Positions 8,855 through 18,521 are shown, counted from the first letter of the stretch. The stretch: DNA of 64,000 nt from Ancylobacter tetraedralis (GCF_014195655.1 NZ_JACICD010000007.1:1-64000); one strand, 5' to 3'. The notes: generated by a model from the letters alone, not told the origin. Made by a program: numbers and translations.

Positions 8855-9856
8855 ATGGCTCAAGGCGAGGCTGCGACGAGCGCTCCCATTCGCATCGGCG
8901 TCGTCGGTGTCGGCGTCATGGGTTACAACCATGCGCGTGTGCTGAACGACCTTCCCGGCGCGCAGCTCGCCGGCATCGCCGACCCCGATGTGGTCCAGCG
9001 CGGCAAGGTCGCGGCGATGCTGGGCTGCCCGGCTGTGGCGGATGTGGACGAGCTGTTCGCCCTCGGCGTGGATGCTCTGGTCGTGGCGGCGCCCACCCAT
9101 CTGCACCACGATGTCGCGATTGCCGCCATCGCCGCGGGCAAGCATGTGCTGGTGGAAAAGCCGATCGCGCCAACCGTGGCGGAGGCGCGGGCCATTGTCG
9201 ACGCCGCCGAGCGGCAGGGCGTCGCCCTGATGGTCGGCCATGTGGAGCGCTTCAACCCGGCGGTCGAGGCGATCAAGAACGCCATTCGTGGCGAGGAAAT
9301 CCTCTCCATCGGCATTACCCGCGTCGGGCCGTTTCCCCCGCGCATGTCGAATGTCGGCGTGGTGATCGACCTCGCCGTGCACGACATCGACCTGATCTGC
9401 CATTTCACGGGATCGCAGATCGCCGAGATCCAGCCGCAGGTGAAGGCGGCGGTGGCGGACCGCGAGGATATCGCGCTGCTGCAGTTCCGCACCGCCAACG
9501 GTGTGCTGGCGCATATCAACACCAACTGGCTGACGCCGTTCAAGGCGCGCACCGTGCATGTGGCCACGCGCAACAAGTATGTCATCGGCGACCTCTTGAC
9601 CCGGCAGGTCACGGAGTGCTTCGACTACAAGCCCGATGGCAGCTATTCGATGCGCCATCTTCCCGTCGCCTATGCCGAGCCACTGCGCGTGGAACTGACC
9701 CGCTTCCTGGAAGCGGTGCGTGGCGAGCGCGGGCCGGCGGTGTCCGGCGAGGATGGCGTCGCCGCCATCGCCACCGCCATTCGATGCCTGGAAAACTTCC
9801 CGACTGCGAAATCGGTCGCCGACCCCACGCCGCTGCGCGTGGTCGCTGCCGGCTGA
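8855..9856 (+). CDS. gnnA: Gfo/Idh/MocA oxidoreductase, probable UDP-GlcNAc 3-oxidase GnnA
   Basis: 333 residues. An N-terminal Rossmann fold (GVVGVGVMGYNHARVL, residues 16-31) is followed by the EKPIAPTVAEA motif that carries the family lysine, then the C-terminal alpha/beta domain with GGVVIDLAVHDIDL-like metal/substrate motifs. It ends 13 bases before a DegT aminotransferase. In 2,3-diamino lipid A producers, GnnA oxidises the C3 hydroxyl of UDP-GlcNAc and GnnB aminates it, giving UDP-GlcNAc3N for LpxA. The pair, their order and lengths fit that role. WbpB-like O-antigen or another sugar pathway is the alternative, but no polysaccharide cluster surrounds it. The family is certain; the GnnA role is inferred. 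Confidence 0.7.
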   Translation: MAQGEAATSAPIRIGVVGVGVMGYNHARVLNDLPGAQLAGIADPDVVQRGKVAAMLGCPAVADVDELFALGVDALVVAAPTHLHHDVAIAAIAAGKHVLVEKPIAPTVAEARAIVDAAERQGVALMVGHVERFNPAVEAIKNAIRGEEILSIGITRVGPFPPRMSNVGVVIDLAVHDIDLICHFTGSQIAEIQPQVKAAVADREDIALLQFRTANGVLAHINTNWLTPFKARTVHVATRNKYVIGDLLTRQVTECFDYKPDGSYSMRHLPVAYAEPLRVELTRFLEAVRGERGPAVSGEDGVAAIATAIRCLENFPTAKSVADPTPLRVVAAG

Positions 9857-9869
9857 GCGAGGAACCGAC

Positions 9870-11039
9870 ATGAACACGCATGTGAAGACCGAGAGCGCCC
9901 CCGTGTCCCTCGCGCCGATTCCCTTCATCGATGTCGCCTCTCAGCGCGCCCGGCTCGGCTCGCGCATCGACGAGGCGGTGACGCGGGTGCTGAACCATTG
10001 CCGCTTCGTGAACGGCCCGGAAGTGACCGAGCTGGAGACCAAGCTCGCCGCCTTCGCTGGCGCCAAGCATGCCATTTCCTGCTCCAGCGGCACGGATGCG
10101 CTGGCCATGCTGCTCATGGCCTGGGGCGTGAAGGCCGGGGATGCGGTGTTCTGCCCCTCCTTCACCTTCTGCGCCACCGCCGAGGTGGTGCCCTGGGTCG
10201 GTGCCACGCCGGTCTTCGTCGACGTGCTTGAAGATACCTTCAACATGGACCCGCGCAGCCTCGAGGCGGCGATCACGGTGGCGAAGGAAAAGGGCCTGAC
10301 CCCGAAAGTGGTGATCCCGGTCGACCTGTTCGGCCAGCCGGCCGATCTCGACGCCATCGAGGCGATCGCGCGGGAACACGGGCTGAAAATCCTGTGCGAC
10401 ACCGCACAGGGATTCGGCGCCACCTGGAACGGCAAGCGCACCGGATCCTTCGGCGATGCGACGGCCACCAGCTTCTTCCCGGCCAAGCCGCTTGGCTGCT
10501 TCGGCGATGGCGGCGCGGTTTTCACCGAGGACGACGACCTCGTGCCGGTGCTCAAGAGTGTGCGCGAGCATGGCCAGGGCGTCGACAAATACGAGAACGT
10601 GCGCATCGGCATGACCGGCCGACTGGATACGATCCAGGCCGCTATCCTGCTGGAGAAGCTCAGCATTTTCGAGGACGAGATCATCGCTCGCCAGCGCGTG
10701 GCCGCGCGCTACAACGAGGCGCTGGCCGATGTTGCCATCGTCCCGTCGGTGGATCCGCGCGCGACCTCGATCTGGGCGCAGTACACGATCCGCCTGCCGG
10801 AAGGTGTGCGCGACGCTCTCGGTGCGGCGCTGCAGAAGGAAGGCGTGCCGACGGCGGTCTATTACCGCATCCCGATGCACCGCCAGCCGGCCTATGCGCA
10901 CTATCCCTCCGCCGGCAACGGTCTGCCGGTTTCCGAACGCCTGTCGGGCGAGGTGATCAGCCTGCCCATGCACGCCTATCTCGACGAGGCGAGCCAGGAC
11001 CGGGTGATCGCGGCGGTGCGGCGCGCGCTGGGGAAATAG
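9870..11039 (+). CDS. gnnB: DegT/DnrJ/EryC1 PLP aminotransferase, probable GnnB
   Basis: 389-residue fold-type I sugar aminotransferase. Motifs are SCSSGTDALAMLLMA (PLP phosphate site), PVDLFGQPADLD, CDTAQGFGA (the Asp contacting PLP) and FFPAKPLGCFGDGGA, in which Lys206 is the internal aldimine lysine. It would transfer an amino group to a 3-keto nucleotide sugar made by the oxidoreductase 13 bases upstream. A GAGGAA site precedes ATG 9870. It is close to WbpE/GnnB-type enzymes in motif pattern. The lipid A role is inferred from pairing and from the taxonomic group, where 2,3-diaminoglucose lipid A is known. Confidence 0.7.
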   Translation: MNTHVKTESAPVSLAPIPFIDVASQRARLGSRIDEAVTRVLNHCRFVNGPEVTELETKLAAFAGAKHAISCSSGTDALAMLLMAWGVKAGDAVFCPSFTFCATAEVVPWVGATPVFVDVLEDTFNMDPRSLEAAITVAKEKGLTPKVVIPVDLFGQPADLDAIEAIAREHGLKILCDTAQGFGATWNGKRTGSFGDATATSFFPAKPLGCFGDGGAVFTEDDDLVPVLKSVREHGQGVDKYENVRIGMTGRLDTIQAAILLEKLSIFEDEIIARQRVAARYNEALADVAIVPSVDPRATSIWAQYTIRLPEGVRDALGAALQKEGVPTAVYYRIPMHRQPAYAHYPSAGNGLPVSERLSGEVISLPMHAYLDEASQDRVIAAVRRALGK

Positions 11040-11094
11040 CTCTTCCCCCCTGCATTTTTGGTACGATGAACCGGAACCCTCCAGGAGCCGGTCG

Positions 11095-11688
11095 ATGGCC
11101 CCGCCCGTACTGAAGCGCATGACGCCGGAAGAGTTCTATCGCTGGCCGGGAGAGGAAGGCGTCCGCTATGAATTGGTGGACGGTTTCCCGCTCAAGGTGA
11201 TGAAGGGCGCCAGTCAGCGCCATGACGCAATCACGCTGAACGTGTTGGCCGCCCTACGTCAAAAACTGCGCGGGTCGCCCTGTCGCGCGAATACGGCCGA
11301 TATCGCTGTCGTCACTCTGTCGGGCAATATTCGGTGACCCGATGCTCTGGTCGATTGCGGCGTCCGGCTGGACACCGCCTATGAGGCGAGTTCGCCGCGT
11401 CTTGTCGTCGAGGTGCTCTCGCCCTCGACGCGGCAGACCGACCTTGGTCGCAAGCTCGAAGAATACAAGGCACTGCCCGCGCTCGCCTATATCCTGCTGG
11501 TCGAGCCGGATGTGCCGAGCGTGCTGCTGTGCTGGCGGGCACCCGGCGATGGGTGGGAGCTGGCGGCGGTGGAGGGGCTGGCGGGCGTCGTCGGTCTTCC
11601 CGGCATCCGCGCCGAACTGGCCATGGGCGAGATTTACGAGGATGTGAGCTTTCCAGACCCGCTGGCGGGCGAGGGTGGGCTCCGTTAG
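11095..11688 (+). pseudogene. Uma2-family (DUF820) PD-(D/E)xK nuclease-like gene with in-frame stop
   Basis: AGGAG precedes ATG 11095, which starts a typical Uma2 protein (MTPEEFYRWP, RYELVDGFPLKVMKGAS). At 11335-11337 codon 81 is TGA, where family members have Arg before the catalytic Pro-Asp. Reading continues in the same frame with PDALVDCGVRLDT, VVEVLSPSTRQTDLGRKLEEY and a normal C-terminus to 11688, for 197 codons in all. A single CGA to TGA transition would explain the break; no frameshift is needed. The truncated product would lose Asp83 and the Glu and Lys of the PD-(D/E)xK core. Readthrough or sequencing error are alternatives. The function of Uma2 proteins is poorly known. Confidence 0.85.
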
Positions 11689-11721
11689 GTTCCGCCACCT
11701 CACAGCGTGGCCGGGCCTTTC

Positions 11722-13266
11722 ATGATTCGCAGCATCTTCTCCGTCGGTGGCTGGACGCTGCTCTCGCGGCTGACCGGCTTCGTGCGCGACATCGTCATGG
11801 CGGCCATCCTCGGCGCCGGGCCGGTGGCGGATGCGTTCTACATCGCGTTCCGCCTGCCGAACCATTTTCGCTCGATCTTCGCCGAGGGGGCGTTCAATAC
11901 CGCCTTCGTGCCCGCCTATGCGCGAGTGAAGACCGTCGAGGGCGAGGCGAATGCGCGGCGCTTCGCCGATGGCATCCTCACCGCCGTCGTCCTCGTGCAA
12001 CTGGCGATCCTCGCTTTGGCGCTGGTGGCGACCGACTGGGTGGTGCGCATCCTCGCGCCCGGATTGGTGGACGATCCCGAACGTTTCGCGCTCACGGTCG
12101 ATTTCACCCGCATCACCTTCCCTTATCTCGGGCTGATCGCGGTGGTGACGCTGGTCGGCGGGGTGCTCAATGCCAATGACCGCTTCTGGGCGGCGGCGGC
12201 CGCGTCCATTCTGCTGAATGTCGCCATGGTCGGGACGCTGAGCGCGGTCGGCCTGTTTCCCAGCGCCGGGGATGCGGCGGCATGGGGCGTGCTGATCTCG
12301 GGATTTCTCCAGCTCGGCCTGCTGGTGTGGGATGCGCAGACGCACGGGCTCGGCCTGCGCTTCGGCCGGCCGCGGCTCGATCCGGAAATGCGCCGTTTCC
12401 TCCTTGCGCTGGGGCCGGCGATCATCGGTTCGGCGGGCACGCAGCTGGCCATCTTCGCCGATACCATTATCGCCTCCTATCTGCCGCAGGGGGCGATCGC
12501 GGCGCTGTTCTATGCCGACCGGATCAACCAGCTGCCGATCGGCGTGGTGGGCATCGCGGCGGGCATCGTGCTGCTGCCGGAAATGTCCAAGCGCATCGCC
12601 GCCGGCGATGTCGATGGCGCCCGCCATGCGCAGGCCCGCGCCATCGAACTGACCATTCTGCTGGTTCTGCCCTTCCTCGCCGCCGCACTGGTCATCCCCG
12701 AGATCATCATGCGCGGCCTGTTCCTGCGCGGCGCGTTCACGGACGAGGCGGCGACCGCGGCCGGGGCGACGCTGGCCGCCTATGGTATCGGGCTGTTGCC
12801 CTTCGTCGTGATGCGCGCCTTCATGTCGCCCTTCTATGCACGGGGCGACACGCGCACCCCGGTCATGGCGACGCTTGGCGCGGCGGCGGTCAATATCGCG
12901 CTCAAGATCTGGCTGATGCACGATCTGCAACAGGTCGGGCTGGCGCTGGCGACCTCGGCCGGCGGCTGGATCACGGTGCTCGTGCTGGCATTCCTGGCGC
13001 ACCGGCGGGGCTATGAATGCGGCGATGCCGCGCTGGCGCGTGTGCTGCCGCGCCTCGCGATGATCGCGCTGGCCATTGCCGTCACGCTGTATGTAACCGG
13101 CATTTACGGGCCGATACTGACTTACCGTCTGACGCGAGGACAGGATATCGCCCTGCTGGCCTTGTGCATTGCAGCGGGCGGGGCCGTCTATGTGGGGCTT
13201 ACCGGTGTGCTGATCGGGCCTGGCTACCTCAAAGGCTTGTTGCGAGCCCGCCCGACGCGCCCGTAA
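11722..13266 (+). CDS. murJ: Lipid II flippase MurJ
   Basis: Polytopic MVF/MATE-like inner-membrane protein (514 aa) that flips undecaprenyl-linked peptidoglycan precursor to the periplasm. The N-terminus IRSIFSVGGWTLLSRLTGFV, the motif FRLPNHFRSIFAEGAFNTAF and the conserved loop ADRINQLPIGVVGIAAGIVL are diagnostic. Fourteen hydrophobic segments are expected and the hydrophobic pattern fits. GTG 11707 is upstream in frame, but ATG 11722 gives the family N-terminus. It follows the broken Uma2 gene by 33 bases and has its own stop before a 139-base gap. Confidence 0.94.
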   Translation: MIRSIFSVGGWTLLSRLTGFVRDIVMAAILGAGPVADAFYIAFRLPNHFRSIFAEGAFNTAFVPAYARVKTVEGEANARRFADGILTAVVLVQLAILALALVATDWVVRILAPGLVDDPERFALTVDFTRITFPYLGLIAVVTLVGGVLNANDRFWAAAAASILLNVAMVGTLSAVGLFPSAGDAAAWGVLISGFLQLGLLVWDAQTHGLGLRFGRPRLDPEMRRFLLALGPAIIGSAGTQLAIFADTIIASYLPQGAIAALFYADRINQLPIGVVGIAAGIVLLPEMSKRIAAGDVDGARHAQARAIELTILLVLPFLAAALVIPEIIMRGLFLRGAFTDEAATAAGATLAAYGIGLLPFVVMRAFMSPFYARGDTRTPVMATLGAAAVNIALKIWLMHDLQQVGLALATSAGGWITVLVLAFLAHRRGYECGDAALARVLPRLAMIALAIAVTLYVTGIYGPILTYRLTRGQDIALLALCIAAGGAVYVGLTGVLIGPGYLKGLLRARPTRP

Positions 13267-13405
13267 GGTCTCTGTTTTATTGCTTACGCGTTGCAGCAAA
13301 ATTTGCTAATCGGTCATCGCCAGTCGTTTCCGTGGCGGATCGGGACGCGGCGCACGACTTCGGAGCGGGACCGGAGTTTTACCTCGCTGTCTCGGAGATG
13401 GTCGC

Positions 13406-14611
13406 ATGTCAGGCGCGTTGCCGCGTTTTTCCTTCGTTGCTTTCGCGCTTGGTGCCCTGGCGCTGGCGGGGTGTTCCGAACAGAAGGCGGCGCAGCCGGC
13501 GCCGCAGGCTGTGCCGGTCACCGTGGCCAAGCCCTCTACCCGCGAGATCACCGACTATGACGAGTATGTCGGCCGCTTCGCGGCCATCGACTTCGTCCAG
13601 GTCTATGCGCGCGTTTCGGGCTATCTTCAGAGCATCAATTTCACGGACGGCCAGCTGGTGAAGCAGGGCGACCTGCTGTTCACCATCGACAAGCGGCCCT
13701 TCCAGGTGGCGCTCGACCAGGCGCAGGCCAATCTGCAGAAGGCGCAGGCCGATCTCGACTTCGCCCAGTCCGACCTGCAGCGCGCCCAGACGCTGATCGA
13801 CGACAAGACCTCCAACGCCATCTCCAAGCAGGCCTACGACCAGCGGCTGCAGACCGAGCGCACCGCCCGCGCCAGCGTGACGGCCGCGGAGGCGGCGGTG
13901 CACGCCGCCCAGCTCGATGTCGAGTTCACCGACCTGCGCTCGCCCGTGACCGGGCGCATCGGTGATCGCAAGGTCTCCGTCGGCAATCTCGTCACCGGTG
14001 GTGCCGGCGGCGCCAACACCAACACGCTGCTCGCCACCATCGCCTCGCTGGATCCGATCTATTTCGAGTTCACCTATGACGAGGCGTCCTACCTGCGCTA
14101 CCAGCGCATGGCGAAGGCCATGGGCGATGCCAGCAAGGCGATCCCGGTGCGGCTCGGACTGATCGACGAGAAGGGCTTCCCGCATGAGGGCGCGCTGAAC
14201 TTCGTCGACAACCAGATCAGCGAGACCACCGGCACGATCCGCGGCCGCGCGCAGTTCGCCAACCCGGACGGCGTGTTCACGCCGGGCATGTTCGGCCGCA
14301 TCCAGGTGCCGTCCTCGGCGCCGCATGAGGCGGTGCTGGTGCCGGATGTCGCCATCGGCACCGAGCAGACGCGCAAATTCGTCTACGTGATGCAGCCCGG
14401 CGACGAGCCGCAGGTGCCGCAGATGAAATACGTCACCCTCGGCCGCGTCTATGACGGCCAGCGGGTCATCGTGAGTGGCATCAGCAAGGATGATCTCATC
14501 GTGGTCAACGGCCTGATGCGCATCCGCCCGGGCGCCAAGGTGATCGGCAAGCCCGATCAGCCGGCAGCGGCCGCTGCGGCTGCCCCCGCCGCCGCCAAGC
14601 CCGCCAACTGA
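13406..14611 (+). CDS. RND efflux periplasmic adaptor (membrane fusion lipoprotein)
   Basis: 401 residues. The lipoprotein signal peptide ends in LALAGC with Cys23 as lipidation site. It is followed by barrel-sandwich and coiled-coil hairpin regions (about 60-180), including VQVYARVSGYLQSI and the LRSPVTGRIGDRKVSVGNLV lipoyl half. The Ala/Pro-rich tail is low complexity. It links the inner-membrane RND pump to an outer-membrane channel. It is 17 bases upstream of the pump gene, so it is co-transcribed. No TolC-type gene and no TetR/LysR regulator lies next to the pair. Confidence 0.92.
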   Translation: MSGALPRFSFVAFALGALALAGCSEQKAAQPAPQAVPVTVAKPSTREITDYDEYVGRFAAIDFVQVYARVSGYLQSINFTDGQLVKQGDLLFTIDKRPFQVALDQAQANLQKAQADLDFAQSDLQRAQTLIDDKTSNAISKQAYDQRLQTERTARASVTAAEAAVHAAQLDVEFTDLRSPVTGRIGDRKVSVGNLVTGGAGGANTNTLLATIASLDPIYFEFTYDEASYLRYQRMAKAMGDASKAIPVRLGLIDEKGFPHEGALNFVDNQISETTGTIRGRAQFANPDGVFTPGMFGRIQVPSSAPHEAVLVPDVAIGTEQTRKFVYVMQPGDEPQVPQMKYVTLGRVYDGQRVIVSGISKDDLIVVNGLMRIRPGAKVIGKPDQPAAAAAAAPAAAKPAN

Positions 14612-14628
14612 ACGCGGGAGCTTCGGCC

Positions 14629-17600
14629 ATGAAATTCTCGCACTTCTTCATCGACCGACCGATCTTCGCCTCGGTCGTGTCCATCGTGGTGATGATCCTG
14701 GGCGGCGTCGCGTTCTTCGCGCTGCCCGTCGCGCAATATCCCGACATCGCCCCGCCGGTGGTCAATGTCAGCGGCCAGTATCCCGGCGCCAGCGCCGAGA
14801 CGGTGGCCGACACGGTCGTCTCGCCCATCGAGCAGCAGATCAACGGCGTGGAAGGGATGCTCTACATCTCCTCCAACTCCACGGCCGACGGGCGCTTCTC
14901 CATCGCCGTGACCTTCGACATCGGCACCGACCTCGATATCGCGCAGGTTCAGGTGCAGAACCGCGTCGCCACCGCCACGCCGCGCCTGCCGCAGGAAGTG
15001 CAGCAGATCGGCGTCACGGTGACGAAGTCGTCGCCCGACATCCTGATGGTCGTCAGCCTGTTCTCGCCCGACGATTCGCGCGACTCGCTGTTCATTTCCA
15101 ACTACGCCAACCTGCAGATCAAGGATCAGCTCCAGCGCGTTCCCGGCGTCGGCTCGATCACCGTGTTCGGCTCGCGCGACTACGCCATGCAGGTGTGGCT
15201 CGATCCGCTGAAGCTGCAGGCGCTGAACCTCACCGCCACCGACGTCACCGCCGCGCTGCAGGCGCAGAACCTGCAGGTCGCCTCCGGCGTGCTGAACGCG
15301 CCACCCGTGGAAAAGCAGCTCGCCTTCCAGGTCGCGGTGCGCACGCTCGGACGCCTGTCCACGCCCGAGGAGTTCGGCAATGTCGTCGTGCGCCAGGACA
15401 GCAACGCCGTGGTGCGGCTGCGCGACGTGGCGCGCATCGACATCGAGGCACAGGACAATTCCTCGATCTCCTATTTCGACTCCAAGCCCTCCGTAGCGCT
15501 GGGCATCTTCCAGCTGCCGGGCTCGAACGCGCTGGCCACGGGGCAGGCGATCGAGGCGGCGATACGGGACATCGCCAAGAGCTTCCCGGCGGGCGTCGCC
15601 TATTCCACCGCGTATAATCCCACGCAGTTCATCGCGGAATCGGTGCGCGCGGTGGAGCACACGATCCTCGAGGCGATCATTCTGGTCGTGATCGTGGTGA
15701 TCCTGTTCCTGCAGAGCTGGCGCGCGGCGATCATTCCCATCCTCGCGATCCCGGTCTCGCTGATCGGCACCTTCTTCATCATGAGCCTGTTCGGCTTCTC
15801 GCTGAACAACCTCTCGCTGTTCGGCCTCGTGCTGGCCATCGGCATCGTGGTGGACGACGCCATCGTGGTGGTGGAAAGCGTCGAGCACAATATCTCGACC
15901 GGTCTCTCGCCACGGGATGCCGCCTACAAGACGATGGACGAGGTGGGCGGCGCGCTGGTGGCGATTTCGCTGGTGCTCGCCTCGGTGTTCATCCCCTCGG
16001 CATTCATTACCGGCATATCCGGCCAGTTCTACCGCCAGTTCGCGCTGACCATCGCCGGTTCGACGCTGATCTCGCTGCTGGTCTCGCTCACCCTCTCGCC
16101 CGCGATGTGCGCGCTGCTGCTCAAGCCGCACAAGGGGCCGGAGCACAAGCCGGCCTGGTTCCTGCGGCCGATCACCGGCTTCTTCCACTATTTCAACAAG
16201 GGCTTCGACGCCGTCTCGCGCGGCTATGGCTGGCTCACCGGCAAGCTGGTGCGCTTTGCCGTCATCGTGCTGCTGGTTTATGCCGCCATCCTTGCCGGCG
16301 GCTTCAAGCTGTTCACCGAGACCCCGCAGGGCTTCATCCCGGCGCAGGATCGCGGCTACCTGATTGTCGCGGCGCAGTTGCCCGGCGGCGCGGCGCTGGC
16401 GCGCACCAACGAGGTGATGACGCGGGCGGCCAAGATCGCGCTCGCCCAGCCGGGCGTGGCGCATGTGGTGAACATTGTCGGCTTCTCCGGCGCCACCTTC
16501 ACCAACGCGCCCAATGCCGGCGCGATGTTCGTCATCCTCGGTCCGGCGGATGAACGGGCGCTGCATCCCGGTCAGTCGGCCCCGGCGATCCAGGGGGCGC
16601 TGTTCGGCAAGCTGGCCTCGATCGAGGAAGCCTTCATGATCGTCGTCATGCCGCCGCCGGTGAACGGCATCGGCAATGCCGGCGGCTACCGCATGATGAT
16701 CGAGGATCGCGGCGGGCGCGGCTATGAAGCGCTGCAGGGCGCGGTCTATGCCATGATGGGACGCGCCGCGCAGACGCCGGGGCTCAAACAGGTCTACTCG
16801 CTGTTCGAGACCTCGACGCCGCAGCTCTTCCTCGACATCGACCGCACCAAGGCGCAGCTGCTCGGCGTCAACATCGCCGACGTGTTCTCGACGCTTCAGA
16901 CCTATATCGGCTCGTCCTATGTCAACGACTTCAACCTGTTCGGCCGCACCTACCGCGTGCAGGCACAGGCCGACGCGCCCTATCGCCTGACCTCGGAGGA
17001 CCTGCTGCGGCTGCGGGTGAAGAACGACAAGGGCGAGACCGTGCCGCTCGGGTCCTTCACCAAGGTGAACGACATTTCCGGGCCCTACCGCGTGCCGCGC
17101 TACAATCTCTACCCGGCGGCGGAACTCGACGGCGACGTCAACGGCATCTCGCAGGGGCAGGCCATCCAGCTCATGCAGAACATCGCCGCCGAGACGCTGC
17201 CCGACGGCTTCTCCTTCGAGTGGACGACGCTGGCCTTCCAGCAGCAGCGCGCGGGCAACACGGCGATCTTCGCCTTCGCGCTCGGCGTGGTGTTCGTGTT
17301 CCTCGTGCTGGCGGCTCAATATGAGAGCCTGACCCTGCCGCTGGCGGTCATTCTCATCGTGCCGATGTGCCTGATCGCCGCCGTGGCCGGCATTCTGTTG
17401 CGAGGGCAGGACAACAACATCCTCAGTCAGGTCGGCTTCATCGTGCTGATCGGCCTGGCGGCGAAGAACGCGATCCTGATCGTGGAATTCGCCAAGCAGC
17501 TGGAGGATCGCGGCGAGAACCGCTTCATGGCGGCGACGCATGCCGCGCAGCTTCGCCTGCGGCCGATCATCATGACCTCGTTCGCCTTCATCCTCGGCGT

Positions 17601-17796
17601 GGTGCCGCTGGTGCGGGCGACGGGAGCGGGTTCGGAACTGCGCCAGGCGCTGGGCACGGCGGTGTTCTCCGGCATGATCGGCGTGACCATTTTCGGCCTG
17701 CTCTTCACGCCCACCTTCTACGTGGTGAGCCGCTGGATCGCCGGCTTCGGCGAACGCCGGCGGGAGCGGGCGCGCGTGGCCGGCTCTTCGCACTGA
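14629..17796 (+). CDS. RND efflux pump, HAE1 family inner-membrane transporter
   Basis: Proton-driven trimeric multidrug pump (1,055 aa). The N-terminus FFIDRPIFASVVSIVVMILG and two large periplasmic loops are typical. The proton-relay residues are present: Asp409/Asp410 in GIVVDDAIVVVE in TM4 and Lys946 in GLAAKNAILIVEFAKQLE in TM10. The sequence is closest in feel to MexF/BpeF-type pumps with a neighbouring lipoprotein adaptor. The drug spectrum cannot be read. A strong terminator at 17849 closes the operon. Confidence 0.94.
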   Translation: MKFSHFFIDRPIFASVVSIVVMILGGVAFFALPVAQYPDIAPPVVNVSGQYPGASAETVADTVVSPIEQQINGVEGMLYISSNSTADGRFSIAVTFDIGTDLDIAQVQVQNRVATATPRLPQEVQQIGVTVTKSSPDILMVVSLFSPDDSRDSLFISNYANLQIKDQLQRVPGVGSITVFGSRDYAMQVWLDPLKLQALNLTATDVTAALQAQNLQVASGVLNAPPVEKQLAFQVAVRTLGRLSTPEEFGNVVVRQDSNAVVRLRDVARIDIEAQDNSSISYFDSKPSVALGIFQLPGSNALATGQAIEAAIRDIAKSFPAGVAYSTAYNPTQFIAESVRAVEHTILEAIILVVIVVILFLQSWRAAIIPILAIPVSLIGTFFIMSLFGFSLNNLSLFGLVLAIGIVVDDAIVVVESVEHNISTGLSPRDAAYKTMDEVGGALVAISLVLASVFIPSAFITGISGQFYRQFALTIAGSTLISLLVSLTLSPAMCALLLKPHKGPEHKPAWFLRPITGFFHYFNKGFDAVSRGYGWLTGKLVRFAVIVLLVYAAILAGGFKLFTETPQGFIPAQDRGYLIVAAQLPGGAALARTNEVMTRAAKIALAQPGVAHVVNIVGFSGATFTNAPNAGAMFVILGPADERALHPGQSAPAIQGALFGKLASIEEAFMIVVMPPPVNGIGNAGGYRMMIEDRGGRGYEALQGAVYAMMGRAAQTPGLKQVYSLFETSTPQLFLDIDRTKAQLLGVNIADVFSTLQTYIGSSYVNDFNLFGRTYRVQAQADAPYRLTSEDLLRLRVKNDKGETVPLGSFTKVNDISGPYRVPRYNLYPAAELDGDVNGISQGQAIQLMQNIAAETLPDGFSFEWTTLAFQQQRAGNTAIFAFALGVVFVFLVLAAQYESLTLPLAVILIVPMCLIAAVAGILLRGQDNNILSQVGFIVLIGLAAKNAILIVEFAKQLEDRGENRFMAATHAAQLRLRPIIMTSFAFILGVVPLVRATGAGSELRQALGTAVFSGMIGVTIFGLLFTPTFYVVSRWIAGFGERRRERARVAGSSH

Positions 17797-17848
17797 GCGG
17801 ATGGCCGCCGGGCGCGGCCATCCCCCGACAAACCAAACGACCCCACCC

Positions 17849-17876
17849 AAGGCGCCCCTCGCGGGGCGCCTTCTTT
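17849..17876. terminator. Terminator after RND operon
   Basis: AAGGCGCCCC pairs with GGGGCGCCTT around a TCGC loop and is followed by CTTT. It lies between the RND pump and the convergent XRE-cupin regulator, and A/T tracts on both sides suggest it serves both. Confidence 0.85.
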
Positions 17877-17900
17877 ATGGGCGCGGGGAGGCGAGGGACC

Positions 17901-18521
17901 TCAGTCCAGCACGGCCGCCTTCAACAGGCACACCATGGTCGCGTGCGCCGGGGTACTGCCGAGATTGCGGATGACATGGCGCCGGTCGCAGCGGTAGCGC
18001 AGAGTTTCACCGGCGCGGGCGGTCTCGGTCACGTCGCCGCATTCCACCTGCAACTCGCCGGACAGCACGGACAGGCATTCCACCGAGCCGCGCTGATGGC
18101 CATCGGAAATCAGCTCGCCGCCGGGTTCGGCGAGGAAGTCGAACCATTGCAGCCATTCCACCGTCTTGATCCAGCCGGTAATGGTGAGGCGGCACTTGCC
18201 ATCCTCCGAGAGCAGGATCGGCGTGTCGGCGCGGGTGAGGTGCTCGACGAAGGGCTCGTCATCGGTCGCCGACATGAAGCGGTCGATCGACATGTCGAGC
18301 GCCTGCGACAGGCGCCAGACGGTGGCCAGCGTCGGATTGGTCTCGTTGCGCTCGATCTGGCTGATGATCGACTTCGCCACGCCCGACTGTTCGGAAAGCT
18401 CGGACAGCGAGAGATTATAGGCTTTGCGCAGCCGCTGGATGGTGCGGCCGAGCTGTCCGGTAATGGCCTGCGCTCCGGCTTCCATGCCGTTGCGATCCAG
18501 GCTGCGCGTGCGTCCCGACAT
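17901..18521 (-). CDS. XRE-family transcriptional regulator with C-terminal cupin domain
   Basis: 206 residues. The helix-turn-helix is at about 26-80 (IQRLRKAYNLSLSELSEQSG, then IISQIERNETNPTLATVWRL). A cupin sensor domain occupies the C-terminal half, with VECLSVLSGELQVECGDV and GETLRYRCDRRHVIRNL. Such regulators sense small molecules or oxidants and often control an adjacent metabolic gene. ATG 18521 has a GGAG site; the frame extends to 18581, but that extension is low quality. It is divergent from the threonine dehydratase across 151 bases, so it may control that gene and itself. Confidence 0.88.
   Translation of the reverse strand: MSGRTRSLDRNGMEAGAQAITGQLGRTIQRLRKAYNLSLSELSEQSGVAKSIISQIERNETNPTLATVWRLSQALDMSIDRFMSATDDEPFVEHLTRADTPILLSEDGKCRLTITGWIKTVEWLQWFDFLAEPGGELISDGHQRGSVECLSVLSGELQVECGDVTETARAGETLRYRCDRRHVIRNLGSTPAHATMVCLLKAAVLD

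Noticed and set aside
11254-13299. Minus-strand open frame of 681 codons
   Set aside because: Antisense shadow of murJ with the same low-complexity composition.
14557-17850. Minus-strand open frame of 1,097 codons
   Set aside because: Antisense shadow of the RND pump; His/Arg/Asp-rich composition without motifs.
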